The notes under the pieces were generated by a model. That model did no database searches and was not told where the DNA came from. It worked only from the letters and a program-made list of their open reading frames with translations. The translations under genes and the position numbers were made by a program. DNA of 64,000 bases from Rhynchopus sp. YZ270_cl-10. Its lineage: Eukaryota; Euglenozoa; Diplonemea; Diplonemida; Diplonemidae. The stretch lies in NCBI GenBank assembly GCA_964035575.1, contig OZ037909.1:930001-994000 (forward strand), in the 5' to 3' direction. Below, piece by piece: positions 42,901-57,190 of this stretch (the stretch's first letter is position 1; each line of letters opens with the position of its first letter).

Positions 42901-45900
42901 GGTATGACGACGTGGTGCCAGGCTATGAGATGCTCCATGGGGTGGGTTCGCTCGCAGCGGAGGTGGTGCTCCCGGCGGTGGGGGAGTACAAAATCTGCTA
43001 TAAGTCTGTTTCTTCACCGAATTGGGCGGTGTTGAATGGATCGTTCATTACCGCAGAGGCCCCAGGGTACGTCGTCTCCCCAGCAGGGGGCTCCGATCTT
43101 GTGTCCGGAAGCTTCAAAAAATTTGAGGTGAACCTCAAATCCACGTCATTTCCTTCTAATACCACACAGTTCTATGCAAAGTTCGCACGATTTGATACCA
43201 CATATGAGAGCATCCCTCAAGGAAACGCTGTCTGCCATTTTGAGTCTGCTGGAACCGAAGCTGGGGAATATGGTTCAGCAACCAAAGTGTTTCATTATAT
43301 CGAAGACGTGTTTACCTTCTATTTAAACGTCCCTTCTGCACCAGGACGTTATGTTCTATGCCTGCAGATACGTAAGGACGAGCTGGATGATCCTCGATCA
43401 TGGTGGGTTGAGGAGGTTGCAGCCGTTCCGCAGACGTACGCTGTTATTGACAATGGAGTGCGTTGGTATGCTGTGAACGGCAATGCACCGACCAATCAAG
43501 GGAACACTGCAGTAAATTTTGTACGATGCGCACCCACAATGGGGGTATGCGATTTCGCCTCTTCTCAGCATGTTTTTAATACAACCGAGAACGGTGACGC
43601 AGCGAAGATTGTCTCCTGGAATGCATCCTGTAGGGACCCCCTCCCAGACGCCTTCGAAAACGATGATTCAATCGAAGCCTCTTCTCACATCGGAATCGAA
43701 AGAGACGCCGGTGTTCTTGGTATAACCAATCTCGGACCTGCAGATGGTCCATCCGATATTGCGCAGATTACAGTCATCCTCCCTGACACCCCAAATGATG
43801 AGCAAACCCAGTACAAAATCTGCGTCAAAACGATGGTTCTCTCCACCCCCATCTGGGTTGAAGCGATTCAGAAGAAGGACACCAGATATCTTCAGGTTAC
43901 CAACACCTTTTTGCAGTCCGATGGGCAGAACCGGTCTGCATTTTATACTACCGCTGCTCTCATAAAATCCTGGCAGCTTTCTGATGCGTTAACTGCCACA
44001 CATAGCACCTACACGGCCCCCCTCTCAAACACCGTAGTATCCGGCATCTCCACTACCTACGTCAGCAACAACGACGCTCTCTCCGCCTCCGTCCCTGCCA
44101 CTATAGGATATGGGTTTGCGTTCACCACATACGGTGGGGAGCACAACGTATCAGAGAGCTTTTTTAAGATGGTGGTCGCAGCTGAACCAGAAGCGAGTGG
44201 GGAATGGACACCACGCAGTTCAGACTGTTTCTCGCCTGCTGCAGGAACCGCTTCGAATATAGAGGACTGTGAACATTCTGATACCGCGTTTTGTCCTCAC
44301 CTTGTGGATGAGGGTTCTACTGTGCAGGCGGTGTTTGACATGCCGCTTCTTGCTGGAAAATATAGAGTTTGTTATAAAGCGAATGTAAGCAGTACCGATT
44401 CGTTGTTGAATCCACGACCATGGATTTGGCTTTCTTCTGCCTCATCGGATCGGTATCTCTATACACACCCTGCTGGGCTGTCCTATAGTGTTTCCTCCGC
44501 TGGAAGCAATATCTCTGTGTACGATACAAACATTGCAGATTCTTCGACCCCCCTTTCTTCATGGTGTGCACCGAAGAACGGCACCATGGGTGCGCCCTGC
44601 TTTGATTCTGCAGGCCAATTTCATGATATGATTTCTGTTGTGAACTCTACTTTGGTATGTCCGTCGAGAGGAGATACTCTTTGGCATAATTTAACCAGAG
44701 CGAACAACGCAACCAGTGTACTATCGGGGTATGAGACTGCTTTTGTGTTGCCTCCAAAGTATCCGTCATTATCAGGACAATATAAGATTTGTGTGTATAA
44801 GGCTGGGGAGATAGAAGGGGATGAGAGTTCAGGGTTGAAGAGGGGAAGGGTGTATCAGGTCGCAGGGGAGGGAGGTGAGGATTTCTGGAGGGAGGAGTCT
44901 GGGATGGGGCAGCCCTCTAGGCTTATCGTCGAGAGTAGTGTCGTGTACAATGGGACGCTTCGGTTTACAGAATATTCATCAGAGGTAGCGCAGCGGTACC
45001 GAGGTGTATCTACTTCGCTTCTCACCGACCCTGCAACCGGTCTCGTAAAACGTACCCCTCTCATTGCCTCCGGATCCACCATAACCTACACCGTAAAAAT
45101 CGCCTCCCCAGACGGTTCTATCGTACCACTAAGCAATATTCCTATAGAAGTAATGCGGTGCGATACATCATACAGCTGGGAAGGTGTACAATGCTCTTCC
45201 GGAAGCAATGCACCCCATATCGTCCCCGGGTTCTTCTCTGTTCACAGCATTGAAGGGGCGTGCAATGCAACAGACGCAGTACAACATGGCTGGCCCTCCA
45301 ATGGATTAACACAGTTTAGTGCGGGGGGGTATAGTACCTTCCGTTTACAGTACCGTTCGGCCTGTCCACGAGGTGAGTTTGGGTGTGGAATTCGCTTTGT
45401 GGGACGTACCCTGGAAGGGGTTGAACTGTGGAGTGCGGCGCTATGGGTTTCTGTTAAGGAGGATTACCCGAATGGCGTAGCGTTAGACGATGCAGTGACA
45501 ATAGATGAATCCATCAACACCTTAACGAAGAAATGCACACACAACACCCAATGCGACCTCCACCTCACCGCCGAGCTTGATGGCTCATCAGAATTCGCTC
45601 CCTTAGGGCAGATTTCGATAGAGTACTCCACACCACACTATGGTGCCACACCAAACGGGATTCCTTCTGACGTTATGTCAACCCTCGGCGCTTCTCTAGG
45701 TGTCGCTCCATTAGTGACCTCAGCGGATTGGCAAATGGGGGGAAAATTTGTGTATAAATTTGCACCAAAACTTCTCCCTGGGATAGAAGCGGCGACAGGC
45801 TATCTAACGGTATACTATGGGGAGAATCTTATGAAGTCAGTCCAGGTTAGAATTGATGTTTCGAAAACCTATATCAATACGGTTCGGGTCGATTCAATTA

Positions 45901-48900
45901 CCCCTGCAGACATCCGATTAGGGTTAATAAACAATGAACGGCAAAGGCCAAGCCCTGCAATCAGTTTGAACGTCTCAAGCACCTCCGGGGGGACTTATAT
46001 TGGGGTGTCTCCCACAGATTATATTGAAGCTTTAAGGCCGTACGATGTGCACTTCAGCCTTCTCGATGTAAATGGAGTTGCAACACCACCAGCAGGACTT
46101 CTCTGGGGAAAGACTCTTACAGCAGAAATTCTAGAATATTCGTCAGGCATATCTTCAGCATCACGGGTTAATAAGGTGATCGGTCTGCCTGAAACCTTAG
46201 AAGGGTATATGGTGACCGAACCCTCTTACATTGCAGCACAATCATTTGAAGCAGCGTTTTTAAATGAAATTTCAAGGATTAGCTTTCGGGTTTTCGTTTT
46301 GAATGGTGCATGCTCGAGGTTTAATCCCCAAGGAGGTTGTACCGTTCGATTTACCTTAAACCCGATTGCAGTGCAATTTCATTTGACAACCCCAATTAGG
46401 GTGCCTGCAGCATCCATTAAGGTGACACCTTCTGTAGCAACCGCTTCTGTCGCAGAGGGGGTATACGTCGTAGCAATGCCTGGAACCTTTGTGGTAGGGG
46501 AGGCAGATGTAGCAGGGTTTATTCCAGATGAATTCCATGAGGGAGACCTGTTTGTATTATTCCGAGAGACAGATGGATTATACGGTGATGGACAGAGTGT
46601 TGACGGCGTTTTTATTGAAGGTGATAGCGAAGATTTACCATGTGTCTACACTACTCCAGATGGGGAGTGTAGCACTCATGGACACAGTTCTGGGCATATT
46701 GATTCGGGTTGGGGAGTGAATTTTACTCTTCGCACCACCGCGCCGTGCTATTCGTGTGAAGTAGGGGTGTATAGTACTGCAGGGGCATCTCCGGTCTCGT
46801 TTCTTCCCGCTTCAAAGCAGGCGGAGGTGGGGAGCAATGAAATCGACTTTACGTTGACAGAAAACCCGACCACAATACGGTGCACCATCGAAGACCCCAT
46901 CATCCTTTTAGACCACCACACTGGCAATCTCTCTATTAAAATCGAAGCGGGCATTGCAGATACAGACAATATCACAGAATACGCAAACTGGCTGACCTAC
47001 ATCGACCCTCTAGAAGACATTTCCTTTAATTCCTTTAGTGGAATGCAGAATAGCTCAGAGGTAGTTTCCATTCACCATGTTTACTCTCCCTATGATGCGT
47101 CAGTTTTGAGCAGTACAATGATAGAAGGAATAGCAGAATATCATCTCAGCGTGGACGCAACAAAGCTCAACGTAACCTCAGAGGAACCTATGGGGATAAC
47201 CTTTCATGTTGTCAAGAGGCGTTACGGTGTGGACAGCGATTCTTTCGAAGGGAGTACTGAAATGCGGTCATGCAATGTCGATGTCGTTCTTAAGCAGAAG
47301 CCGCAAAGTAGCAGTATCTTTGCGACAGCTGTGATCGGAGGTGCGGTGCCGTTGTGTGAGGAGGAAACTCCTCTGTGCACATCGTTCTCAACCACGATCG
47401 ATTCTTTTGGAAGTGAAGGGGTTACCATTGCGCTTTCGATATGGAATATGACGGATGGGGTGACAAACCCGGACAGCACTCCACGCAATGTGACTGTCGT
47501 TGCGTCAACGGAATGCAGCTGGATGTTGGACACCTTCAGCGAGAATTGGGTTTCATCTATCATTACAATGCCCTCCCTCTACAACCCCAGCCCTCTACCC
47601 ACCAAGGACGGTAAGACCTATTCCTTTGGAAGCCTCAACGTCACTGCCACCAGGAAGACGTATGATGAATCATTTAATACCGTTGTGGCAGGGAGATCTT
47701 CTGTTTCGTTGACCTATGGCGGTTCAGGAGACAAACCACCAGTACGAAAGGCGGAGTTCAAAATTTGCGCCACAACATGGCAAGGAGGTGCGGAGGTTGT
47801 GGACAGTGCTTTGTGCACGCAGGTGTATCTGTGGATTGCGCAGAGTGGGGTGTCGCAGGCCGTGCTCTGGGAGGAGCCCTCAGTGAGCACCACCTCGGCG
47901 CTGTCTGGTGCGTCGGAGGACTGCGGAGGGGGTGCTCTGCAGTTTACAGCGTTTTCGTATCAGACCTTCTCGACCGTGCTTGATGCGAGCCAGAGGTTTA
48001 TCAGTTATGATGTGGACCAAGCGTTTGTATTATCAGTGCAGGGGCAAAGTCTAGGCGCGATAACGATTGAGCAAGACCGCGATCTCACCACAGACCTTTC
48101 TTTTACAGAAAACATGGCGGTGTTCACACTGTACAACGCAGAAGTTCGAGCGAACGCAACAGTGGTCCTATCAAATGCACAGAGCACCGTGCGATCTAAA
48201 GGGTTATACAGTTGGGTTCTTCCCACTGAGACTGCGGAACGATTCACTTTGCTTGACCATGTCACATATGACGATTCATGCCCAACCACCCGCACCCTCC
48301 CAATCACACACCAAAACTACCGAACCTCGAGTAAGAATGCACCTCCTGGGGAGGGGTGGGGGTATTCTGGTGGGGTGTCCACATTCACGCGAACACCGTT
48401 TCAGGCGGTGGTGCAAAATGGTGACAACGAGACAACCCGATCCTTCGCCACAACGCTCATGAAGGTCTCCAAGCTTACCCTGGGTGCCTGCAATGATGGT
48501 GGCGCACTCTACGTTTTTGGCACCTCCGATGCGCAGAACCTTAGCATCACCACGCCACTCTCCTTTACAAACTACCACTCCCGGGTGGTCACACCACACC
48601 CTACACCCACCCCTACTGAAGGTGCAGTGCAGGTCAAGCGAGGTGTTGCGACTGCATGGGTAGTCTTCACCGCACCATGTCAAAAATGCGCCCTCCAATT
48701 TGACCTCTGCTACGCTGGTGCCTCTCTGGAAGACTGCTTCGAGCCAGGCCCTACCAGTGATGCACCTCCTATGCTACCACGCCGTTCGGTGATCTCCCGA
48801 CCCTTCTCTGTAGCAGAACCAGAGCTATCTGGGGTTCATGTATTCAACCAATCCATTGAAGATGAAATTGTAGTAGGGCGCGCAGTATCGGTATCGTTTG

Positions 48901-51900
48901 AAGCGTATGAAGGGTTTGCGGGATGGGCAGTGGCAGAGCAGAAATACAATAGAAAGTGGACCACCCATGTCACCATCACGACGCGCCTTGCAAGCAATAC
49001 CGCAAACCCGGTGAAATACGGGAGAGGTGGGTTTCTCAGTCGTGACCACAGTGATGTGATGTGTGGCTACTCGGTCTCAAAGTCTGCCTTTGCCTCCTCA
49101 GCATATTCACAACGCTTTGCTGTTGACCAAAACAACCCAGAAGTCCGCTTCTCCTTCACCCGCCCCTGCGTTAAATGTGAACTCTGGGTCGCGTATACTC
49201 TGACCCCTCCAAACCCTTCACAATATGACGCAAAAAGCGGGGTATTTCCGCTCAGAGAATATACCATGGAAGGACCTGATGACATCTTGGCTATCGAGGT
49301 TACAACCTGCGGGACAGCGTGGGTGTTGGTAGGACCTCCGTTGGTTGCGGTCAGAAAACGCAGGGATTTTACATTAAGCGTTGTTCATGTGGACAGTAAT
49401 GGCATGCCCGGGAGGGGGTATGCTGAAGAGGATGTGGTGGACCCTATTTTATCAGCTTCGGGGTTCTTTGGAGCTGGAAATGGTGGTGGAGGGGGTGCGC
49501 CTGTTGTGACATCGCCGGTGGTAGAACGGAATCCGGTGCGATTTCGGTCGAATGGAGGGGCAGGTACAGTGCGGATGCACTATAAACGGTCTTGTTATCG
49601 GTGTGTTGGGTCGGTAATGGGAAATTCATTTGAAGTGTCTGTATTAAATGATGCAACGCGTTTGATAGCGGTGCCCGCATATAACGATAAGGATCAAACA
49701 ATGCATGTGGACGTTGCAAACCAAATTGGAGAGTGGCAATACGAAATCTACGCGGCAGATGAGTTTGGGGATCGTTCTTATACCCTAGGTGGTCCCACGA
49801 TGTACGCCATGCAGGCACCGTACTGTCATTTCTCTGAGGCCTATCTGAGCGCAACGAAGCTCAGTGTCAAGCCTGGGAGTGATGTCACTATACCTAGTGT
49901 TCTTCAGGATGAGAAGTATGTTCTGCATTCGCTTCGTCTTGGGCGGCCGCAGGTGAGAGTGGTGAATGGGTCTGCGGTGTACAATGGTATTCCAACGCTT
50001 GGTGGTGGTGATGGAGGTGGGCGTGCAGGGGTGGCGACGGTGCAGGTTGTTGCAAACACCCCTGCAGCGGATTTGGAGGTATCCTTTGCTTTGAGCAGTG
50101 GAGAGGACCTTCCGACACACTTTTATGGAACGGAAGACACACCGGTGGTGCAGTTGAGCTGCACGGCACTGCGGATGTCGTTGGCCTCCCTCCCAGCAGT
50201 GTACCCCACCGGGGAAGGGTTGCGGGAGTGTGGGTCCACCGGGATGTCGATTGAAACCGAGTATTGTTACCTCGATGCGTTCCTCATAGGGCGTGCACCA
50301 GAAGGGTCGTCAGGCACCCCAGCAGAGTGGTTTCTGGCGAACCAAGCCTTCGAAGGGACGGCAAAGCTAGACATCTCCTGCGCAGAAGATTGTGGCAGTG
50401 TGGAGCATCCGGCAGAGGCAGCGTTTTTTGAAGGGCGTGCCAGGTTGTACCTCAAACTCGCCAAATTCCTCAGCGATTCAACCGAATGTTCTTGCACAGC
50501 GACAGTCACCCCACCCGAGAGTCTCCTCGAGCTCGAAGCCACTCCACAACGCCTCACAATCGTCTACAACAGAGCGACTGCGACAGGGTGGCGATGGGAG
50601 CGTTCTCACGACGTCTTCTTTACGAGAACACGGAGTGGTGTTGTTTTTGAGGATGTGAACACTGTTGTCAATCGAACAGTACACCTGGGTTTGGTGCTCA
50701 CCGATGCGCGGGGCGACCACGTAGAAGGAGACGACGACTTGCAGTGGAGCGCAAAGAACGATACCGAGACCACCACCTCTCTGTTCACCGCTGCAGTGAA
50801 CCTCTCCTCTTCAGGCACCACACCTCGTGGCTGCTTTCAATGTACGCAGTACACCACTGATGGGCAGTGCATCCTCCACATCACAAAGTACGGCTACGCA
50901 CAGCTCCCCGGAACCTTCACACAGATGGGCGCCTGCACGATCCTCCCCTCCGCTATATCAGGTCTACCCGGACCTACCGGCAGCACCTCCCCTGAGACCG
51001 GCCTTCGTGTTACAGTGTCCACACCAAAGAACATCTCTTCCGTCGGATTTGATGGTCTGTCAGGAAACGCTGTGTTGCGAGAGAATGGTGTTGTGTCAGG
51101 GTCATCAGAGGCAGCCATATGTGGATTGGGAACAGAATTGGAGGTCCACGTGGTTGATGTAAACGGGGATTTGGTGACAGGGGAAAATCAAATGGTATTT
51201 CAGGCAGTAGGGTTCACCAAGGTACGTGGTAAGGTGTGGCGGATGGAGGAGGTGATAACTGAAGGTGGTATCGCTGTTTTTGAGTTGGAAGCATCAGAGA
51301 CTACCCGGATCTGCTCCGGTGAAGGGTGTGAACAGAACCATGACCCCTGGTACTTTAATGTCACTGCCTATCGTTTTAATGAATCGTCTCCCTCAGAGGA
51401 GGTGTTCCAGACGTTGACGTACCTTGGGCCTTTGTACTTTGTAAAGCAGGCGGCGCACCTCGCGGTAATCCTGGCGACACGAATTCCATGCTCCAACCAG
51501 GAGTGGTTGTACACCCCACCTTGCCCGCCGATCCACAAAGACTCTACAGCATTAGAGAGATTTCTGTATCAGGGTGCACTAACCGGGTCGATTCCCCTTC
51601 CAGGATCGATTCCTTCTGGCTCCAAGGCAGGCGTTCTCCCTTATGCCCCATTCCACGAAATGAACGGCTACCTCTTTGAAGGGTCTGGTGGTAGGTTAGG
51701 ACCACATCCTGCACGTTACGGATATGGGTACAACCTTTCCCTAGAAATTATTGCTGTAGGGTATGACGGAGAACAGATCAAGGATAAAGACGACCAGGGC
51801 GCGTCAGCAACAATACGGTTTTCTCCCCTCAGCATTCCATGCCAAAACGTTGATAACAAGAACAGCGGGCGGTTCCATGAGACGACCTGCATCATAGGGG

Positions 51901-53627
51901 GGAGTTGTGAGGTCTTTGGGCAGAATGAATGCGACCCGCAGGAGTCCTCAGGGTGGGCCATGCCAACGAAGTTTACTCTTACTAACGGATACAAAAAGCT
52001 GGAGAACATACAATACGGCGTGTCGCCTGTTGCTTCCCCTGGTGTAACTAGGTTTGCGCTCACCACGACAGGGTTCGGATATGGGGGCGAGCAGCGTACG
52101 GATGAGGGGGATGAGGAGGAGGATGAAGATGAGGAGGATGCAAAGCACCGCGTCCACTTCCCCTTCGAAGTTCTCTTCCAAAGCCCCGCAGGGGTGAGGC
52201 CGGTCTTAGGGCCCGTCGACTGCGATTTTGAGGATCAGACACTCTCGTATGTTCTCTTTTCTCTCGTAAGGTGTAATCAAAAGGTGAGGTTTTCAAAAAA
52301 TTCTCTTTATTTTTTAGGTGGAAAAAAGTGGTTATTGTTTTTTCAAACCATTCCCACACAGATGCCACTCCGACATCGACGCTGCGCACGCACTGCACCC
52401 CTTCCACACTCAAGTAGCTTTGGTCGACGACCAACAGCGTATCATCCCTACCGACATAGGCAGCACCATTAAGGTGACTGGGGAGTGTCTTGACGCGAAC
52501 AACACAAATGCCTTCTTTGCGGTGATCCGCGACGAACGTGCACTGGACTTCATCAATGCGGGTGAGTACTCTGTGAACCAAGGAATTGCAGACATCGGCC
52601 CCTTCACGGTCTCGGGGGCATGCGACGCTATGCGTATTAGGTTTGAATGTGTGAGCGGGCCGATGGACCTGCTGCGCACCTGCAGTGGTGTAGTCTCGTA
52701 CACAACGTTCACCGTTCTTGATACAAAGGATGCAAGCAGTGCCTCTGACAGCTCCGACAGTGATAGTGACAGTGGTAGTGGGATAGTACTCTCCACCGAG
52801 ACTCCCTACAAGATCACCATCTCGGGCCTCGGGCTCGGATCGTTCTCAAACAGGCTGGAGGCGAACTCCTTCTTCACAAGATTGGACACATCTGCAGCAG
52901 CAGCCAGAATGCTTGCTCTTCTGAAGAAGAAGAATCCGGTATGCAAAAACACCTAGCAATGAGGTTCGATTGACGTATTACCAACTCCCCTTTTTTTGGT
53001 AATGAGAGGCTGTTCTTATTATTTGGTAGTATTTTCCCAAAAAAAACCAACCCCAACCCTCAGATCATAAGCCAGGTGACGTTGAGTCTTCTGTGTTTAG
53101 TGGAAGGTACGTTTGTGTTGACGGACGCAATGCGAAAGAATGCGACGGTTTGCCCTGCAATGGGCAGCGAACGCAGTGCGGACACTACTGCCGAGACAGG
53201 GACGTTCAATGTTGTATCTGAGTTTGCAGTGGAGACGGCTGTCGTGGTTGATGTGCAGGCCATTGCGAAGTTTGTGGAGACTGCTGTGGTCGGCGACCTG
53301 ACTTCACCTACGTCGTACCTACGGGGTGGTGCCGAGTTTGCTACTGCCACTACCTCGGGTGTCAGTGTGGGTGCACCAGACACCCCCAACCCAGCAACCC
53401 CATCCCCACCCACCCACACCCCACCCAAGACGCCACTGCCGCCCGTCACCCCAGCGACGTCACCCATGCCGACAGTCGTTAAGACAACCCCACCCCTCTC
53501 AGCAAGCCCGACGCAGGCTCCACAGTCCGTTACATACTCTCCGTTAGTGCGGGTGCTTCTTCCAGAGGCAACAACCTGTTTGGCCCCAACCCTCTCAGTG
53601 TTGTTTCTGCTCCTGTTGGCGCTATAA
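39939..53627 (+). CDS. Giant secreted, probably GPI-anchored surface protein
   Basis: About 4,482 residues from exons 39939-52246, 52362-52938 and 53064-53627; all joins keep frame (phases 2 and 0). Residues 1-25 are a signal peptide (VGIIVGVQLCCA core). A Ser/Thr-rich, mucin-like segment follows (about 33-77). The first ~1,700 residues contain at least nine copies of a module marked by a G/x-x-YxxCYK-like strand and often a following Trp: FVVCYKHTL, FEICYSGR, WYVCYRRTC, YRVCVRI, YKICYKSV, YVLCLQI, YKICVKT, YRVCYKA, YKICVYK. Further on, a second motif recurs (APCYSCEV, APCQKCAL, RPCVKCEL, RSCYRCVG; about residues 2268, 2912, 3075 and 3216). N-glycosylation sequons are frequent. The end is Pro/Thr-rich, then a hydrophobic C-terminus (LSVLFLLLLAL), as in GPI signals. 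No enzyme domain is seen. Inferred adhesin or cell coat. Confidence 0.8.
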
Positions 53628-54313
53628 ATGGGGGGTTTTTTTTAAGGGTAAGGTTTGGTTAATCTATGCCAGTCTTTGGGGTGTGTAGGGTGGCAGTATT
53701 GCGAGGCTTGGACCTCATAACCGCATATTTTTTTTTGTTTTTTTTTGATTTTACAATCAAAAAATAATGCACCGTTCCTGTTTGGTTCTTTCACCTGATT
53801 CCCCCTTTTTTTTTTTTGGGACAAAATATTTGGAGCACAGATGACACGGTGGAAGCGATCCTAGGGTAAGGTACCCCTCCTTTCCCTCCCCCCCTTCCAC
53901 CACATCACCGATGGCGCTTAGCACGCTGCTCACAACATCCCTCTTTATGTTATTGATCTGTTTGGGTTTTCTTTTCTCGTTCTGTCGAACGGCATGAAAC
54001 CCACATGGTCAACCCCCCACCTACGCCCCTATGATATGATACGCCGCTATAACCACAACAAGTAAATTAAATGAAACAAACAAAAAAACTGATTTTTCCC
54101 CTCCCGTCTTTTCTCTGGGCGTTTTTTTGCTCTCCTGGGTGCGTCAGACGTGGTCTCCAGCTTGATTACTGCTAGGGGCCTATTCAAACGTGCCAAGAGA
54201 ACCAGCTCTGGCCAGCTCTCTTTTTGTACCACCATCACCACCCCCCCTAGACACACCCACCATTACACTACAGCGCCTGTTGTTTTTTTTTCTTGCGCAG
54301 AATAAATACACAA
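53628..54313. other. Intergenic before the EFHC gene
   Basis: AT-rich spacer with T-runs; I see no repeat or gene. It ends in the acceptor at 54300. Confidence 0.5.
54276..54300 (+). promoter_or_regulatory. Putative (trans-)splice acceptor, EFHC gene
   Basis: T-run followed by CTTGCGCAG at 54300, only 13 bases before the ATG; one of the clearest acceptors in the window. Confidence 0.5.
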
Positions 54314-56732
54314 ATGTCCTTCATGAACGGAGGCTCCCTAAATGCCTCTAGGCGGAACCCCATTCAAGGGACCACCACTGCACTGCCGAAGTCGCTTATT
54401 GGTGCGTCCTTCCCAGAGTTGAACCCTGCTATTACGCATAAGAAGTCGCACGCTTTTGTAGTATCGGGCAACTCCCGCAACGTTGCATCCGTTGCCACTA
54501 AAGGGAAACCCGGTGAGCTGGATGTTCTGAAATTCAAAAACATTTCTTCGCAGAAGATTCATGCTGCGCACCCGGAGTGGGAAACGCTCACGAAAAAGAC
54601 GCTTCGGTTTTTCGGATACTACAAGGAACCGGTACACGAGAAGGCTGAAGAGTCGGAACGCGTTCGCAAAGTCGTTCTGTTGTACTACCTTGAGGACGAC
54701 ACGATGCAGGTCTCCGAACCACGCATTGAGAACTCTGGAATCAATCAGGGGTCGCTTCTCAAAAGACATAAGGTGCTGAAGCCGGACAGCGATGAGTTCT
54801 ATGTCGCAGATGATCTGAATGTTGGTGCACTCTTGACCTTCTACGGTAAGACCATGGTCATCTGTGACTGCGACGCTGCTACGCGCCTCTTCTTCGAGAA
54901 GCTTGGCTGCAGTCAGGGCGACGCCCTCCCCTATCCACGCGACGCACACCAGGAGTGGCGTGTCGCGCACAGCACCACCGGGCCGAAGGACATCGACCTA
55001 CGCAGAGTCATGGACCTCGATGCCTCACAGCGGACCGGCGGTACCATTCATAAGATCTCTGCAGATGAGCGCGAATCCTCCAGAGCGTTCTTCGAGGGGT
55101 CTTCTCGCGTGCTCCGATACTACTGCAAAAGGGCCGACCCAGTCCCAGGGGAGGATGGAAGCTTCCAACTCCTTTTCTTCCAGGTAGACGGCACCGTGGT
55201 CATCTCCGAAGAGGTGGTCCCCAACAGCGGTAAAGACCCCTGCTGCACCTTCCTCAAGCGGCGTAAGCTCCCGAAGCCCTGTGGTACCTACAACACAGTC
55301 TCCGTCGAAACGATTTCGCAGATAAAGGATGCAACGGTGAGCTACTATGGGGAAGATGACTTTGGCATTGGGAGGCATGTGAGCGTGTTTGGGAGGGATC
55401 TTGTCATATGCGATATGGACGGTGCGACGAAGAAGCATCACATAGCAAAGGGGAATGGCGGATGTGAGTCTGGTGTCTGTCCAGATCCGATCGTGTTGTC
55501 AGGTGCGCCGAAGCAGACGAAGACTGTGAGGGAGCCGCCGGCGTACAATGGGTTCGGTTCTGAAGAGGATTCGCTTGGGTCGTGGACGAACCTTGTGTTG
55601 AAACCGCCAAAGCGTGACTGCGCAAAGGAGCTGAAAGAGCGCGACAACGTCCTCCGATTCGGATGTGAGATGGTCTCAAAGCACCCAACAGACAAGGGAC
55701 GTAAGTTTGTACTGTCTTACTATCTAGGGGACAACACCATGCAGGTATTCATAAAACACATTTTTAACAGTTTTGGCAGGACCCACTTTTTCGTTTTTTG
55801 ACCCACTTTTTTCTATTTTTACACCAAAACACCCCAATTCAAATAAAACATCTTCACAGCTGTACGAGCATCTTGCACCGAACAGTGGTTTGGTTGGTGG
55901 AAAGTTCCTCTCCAGACAACGCGTGCGTGTCTCCCCCCCGGGCATGCCCGCTGTGTACCTGCAGCCGCAGGACCTTTTCCTTGGTGCGAGTGTCGTAGTA
56001 AATTCGTCGGTATTCCTTCTGACGGAGACAGACCAGCGCACAGTGGCGCTGATGGAGGGGCACGAAAAGATCTTCACCGCCGCAAGCGTGCAGGAGATTC
56101 TGAAGAAGCTCCGCGGGTTCATCGTCATCCGACACTCACAGATCGCAGAGGCCTTCAGGTACTTCGACAAGGACCATAGCGGTTGTATTTGCGCCTCTGA
56201 ACTGAAACAGATTTTGACGGAACAACAGTTGGAAGTGTCGGACCACGAGGTGATGACGTTGATGCGGTACTTTGACACGAATGGGGATGGGTTGATCTCA
56301 TACAAAGAGTTTGTCGATCGGATGATTCCTAATGATCATTCGGGTGAGCTCGATGCTGATCGGGGCGTGGTGGAGCTCACAGAGGTGGAGACGGACGTGA
56401 CACGGTATGAAGACGCACAGCGGATGATTGTCAACAAGCGCACCGCATCAAAGGCCTTCAAGCTGCTTGCAGACAAGCTGGTTGCACGCAACCTTGTTGC
56501 GCAGGACACCTTCAGGTGCATCGCACGCAGCACCGACAGCCCGTACATCCCCGAACAGGCCTTCAGAGACAGCATCTCCAAGGTCTTCCAGCTGCAACTC
56601 CCTGAACACGAAGTCGACGCGCTCGTCTGGAAGTTCTTCTACGACCCAAAAACAAACACAAAACGGACCCAGCTGTCCCTCCCCCAATTCATCAAGGTGT
56701 TAGAAGGCGCCCCAGGGGTTGTACAACGGTAA
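54314..56732 (+). CDS. EFHC1: EFHC/RIB72-type axonemal protein (three DM10 domains, EF-hands)
   Basis: 767 residues from exons 54314-55744 and 55860-56732 (phase 0 join). Three DM10 domains lie at about 94-196 (KKTLRFFGYY to MVICDCDAATRLFF), 264-376 (SRVLRYYCKR to DLVICDMDGATKKHH) and 446-550 (DNVLRFGCEM onward). The intron splits the third. Two canonical EF-hand loops follow, DKDHSGCICASE (580-591) and DTNGDGLISYKE (616-627), both with calcium ligands intact, and then a helical C-terminus. This is the domain order of EFHC1/EFHC2 and algal RIB72, microtubule inner proteins of the ciliary doublet. The length resembles EFHC2 (~750) and RIB72, and I cannot tell paralogues apart, so the symbol is for the family. 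The gene implies a motile flagellum. The TTG upstream of the ATG is in frame but lies within the acceptor, so ATG 54314 was chosen. Confidence 0.92.
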
Positions 56733-57120
56733 AGGAGAGAAAGTCTGATACGTTTTTAAAGCTAATGTTTTTTTTTTGTGTGAAATCAGTTTGCAAAATA
56801 TAAGAAGACAGTCTGTATGGCTACACCTAATACAAGAGAGTGTCATCAAAAGAACCTCGGTGGAGACAGAAAGAGAAAATTGGATGTGCCCCTGGGGAAT
56901 GAGTTGTCGGCAAAGTATGTGGCACGGTGGGTGCGTGGCTTTGTTTTTTGAGGGGGTTTTTTTTTTAAAGATGGACGTGCACATTGCATCTCAAGGTTTT
57001 TCCCCCCCCCGTACACGAGGCTTGGGAAAACATCTGCACACATTTAGTCCCTATGGATGTGTACACTAGACATGCATCTTACAAATTGTTTTGTTTATTT
57101 GCATTGGCAGTTCTGTTGGC

Positions 57121-57190
57121 TGCAGGGTACTTTGTGCTTTCATCCGGATGGCTGGCATCGTACAGTGGGTCAGTCCGGAGGTGCCTGCAT
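57121..57190 (+). repeat. GCAGGGTACTT dispersed repeat, copy 2
   Basis: Partner of 34720-34781; shared blocks GCAGGGTACTT, GCTTTCATCC, GGCTGGCATCGTAC and GGAGGTGCCTG. Confidence 0.8.

Noticed and set aside
52247-52472. In-frame extension of the giant protein past 52246
   Set aside because: A GTATGT donor at 52247 and an acceptor at 52361 restore a better reading frame. The extension is Lys/Phe-rich and then basic, as expected of intron read-through.
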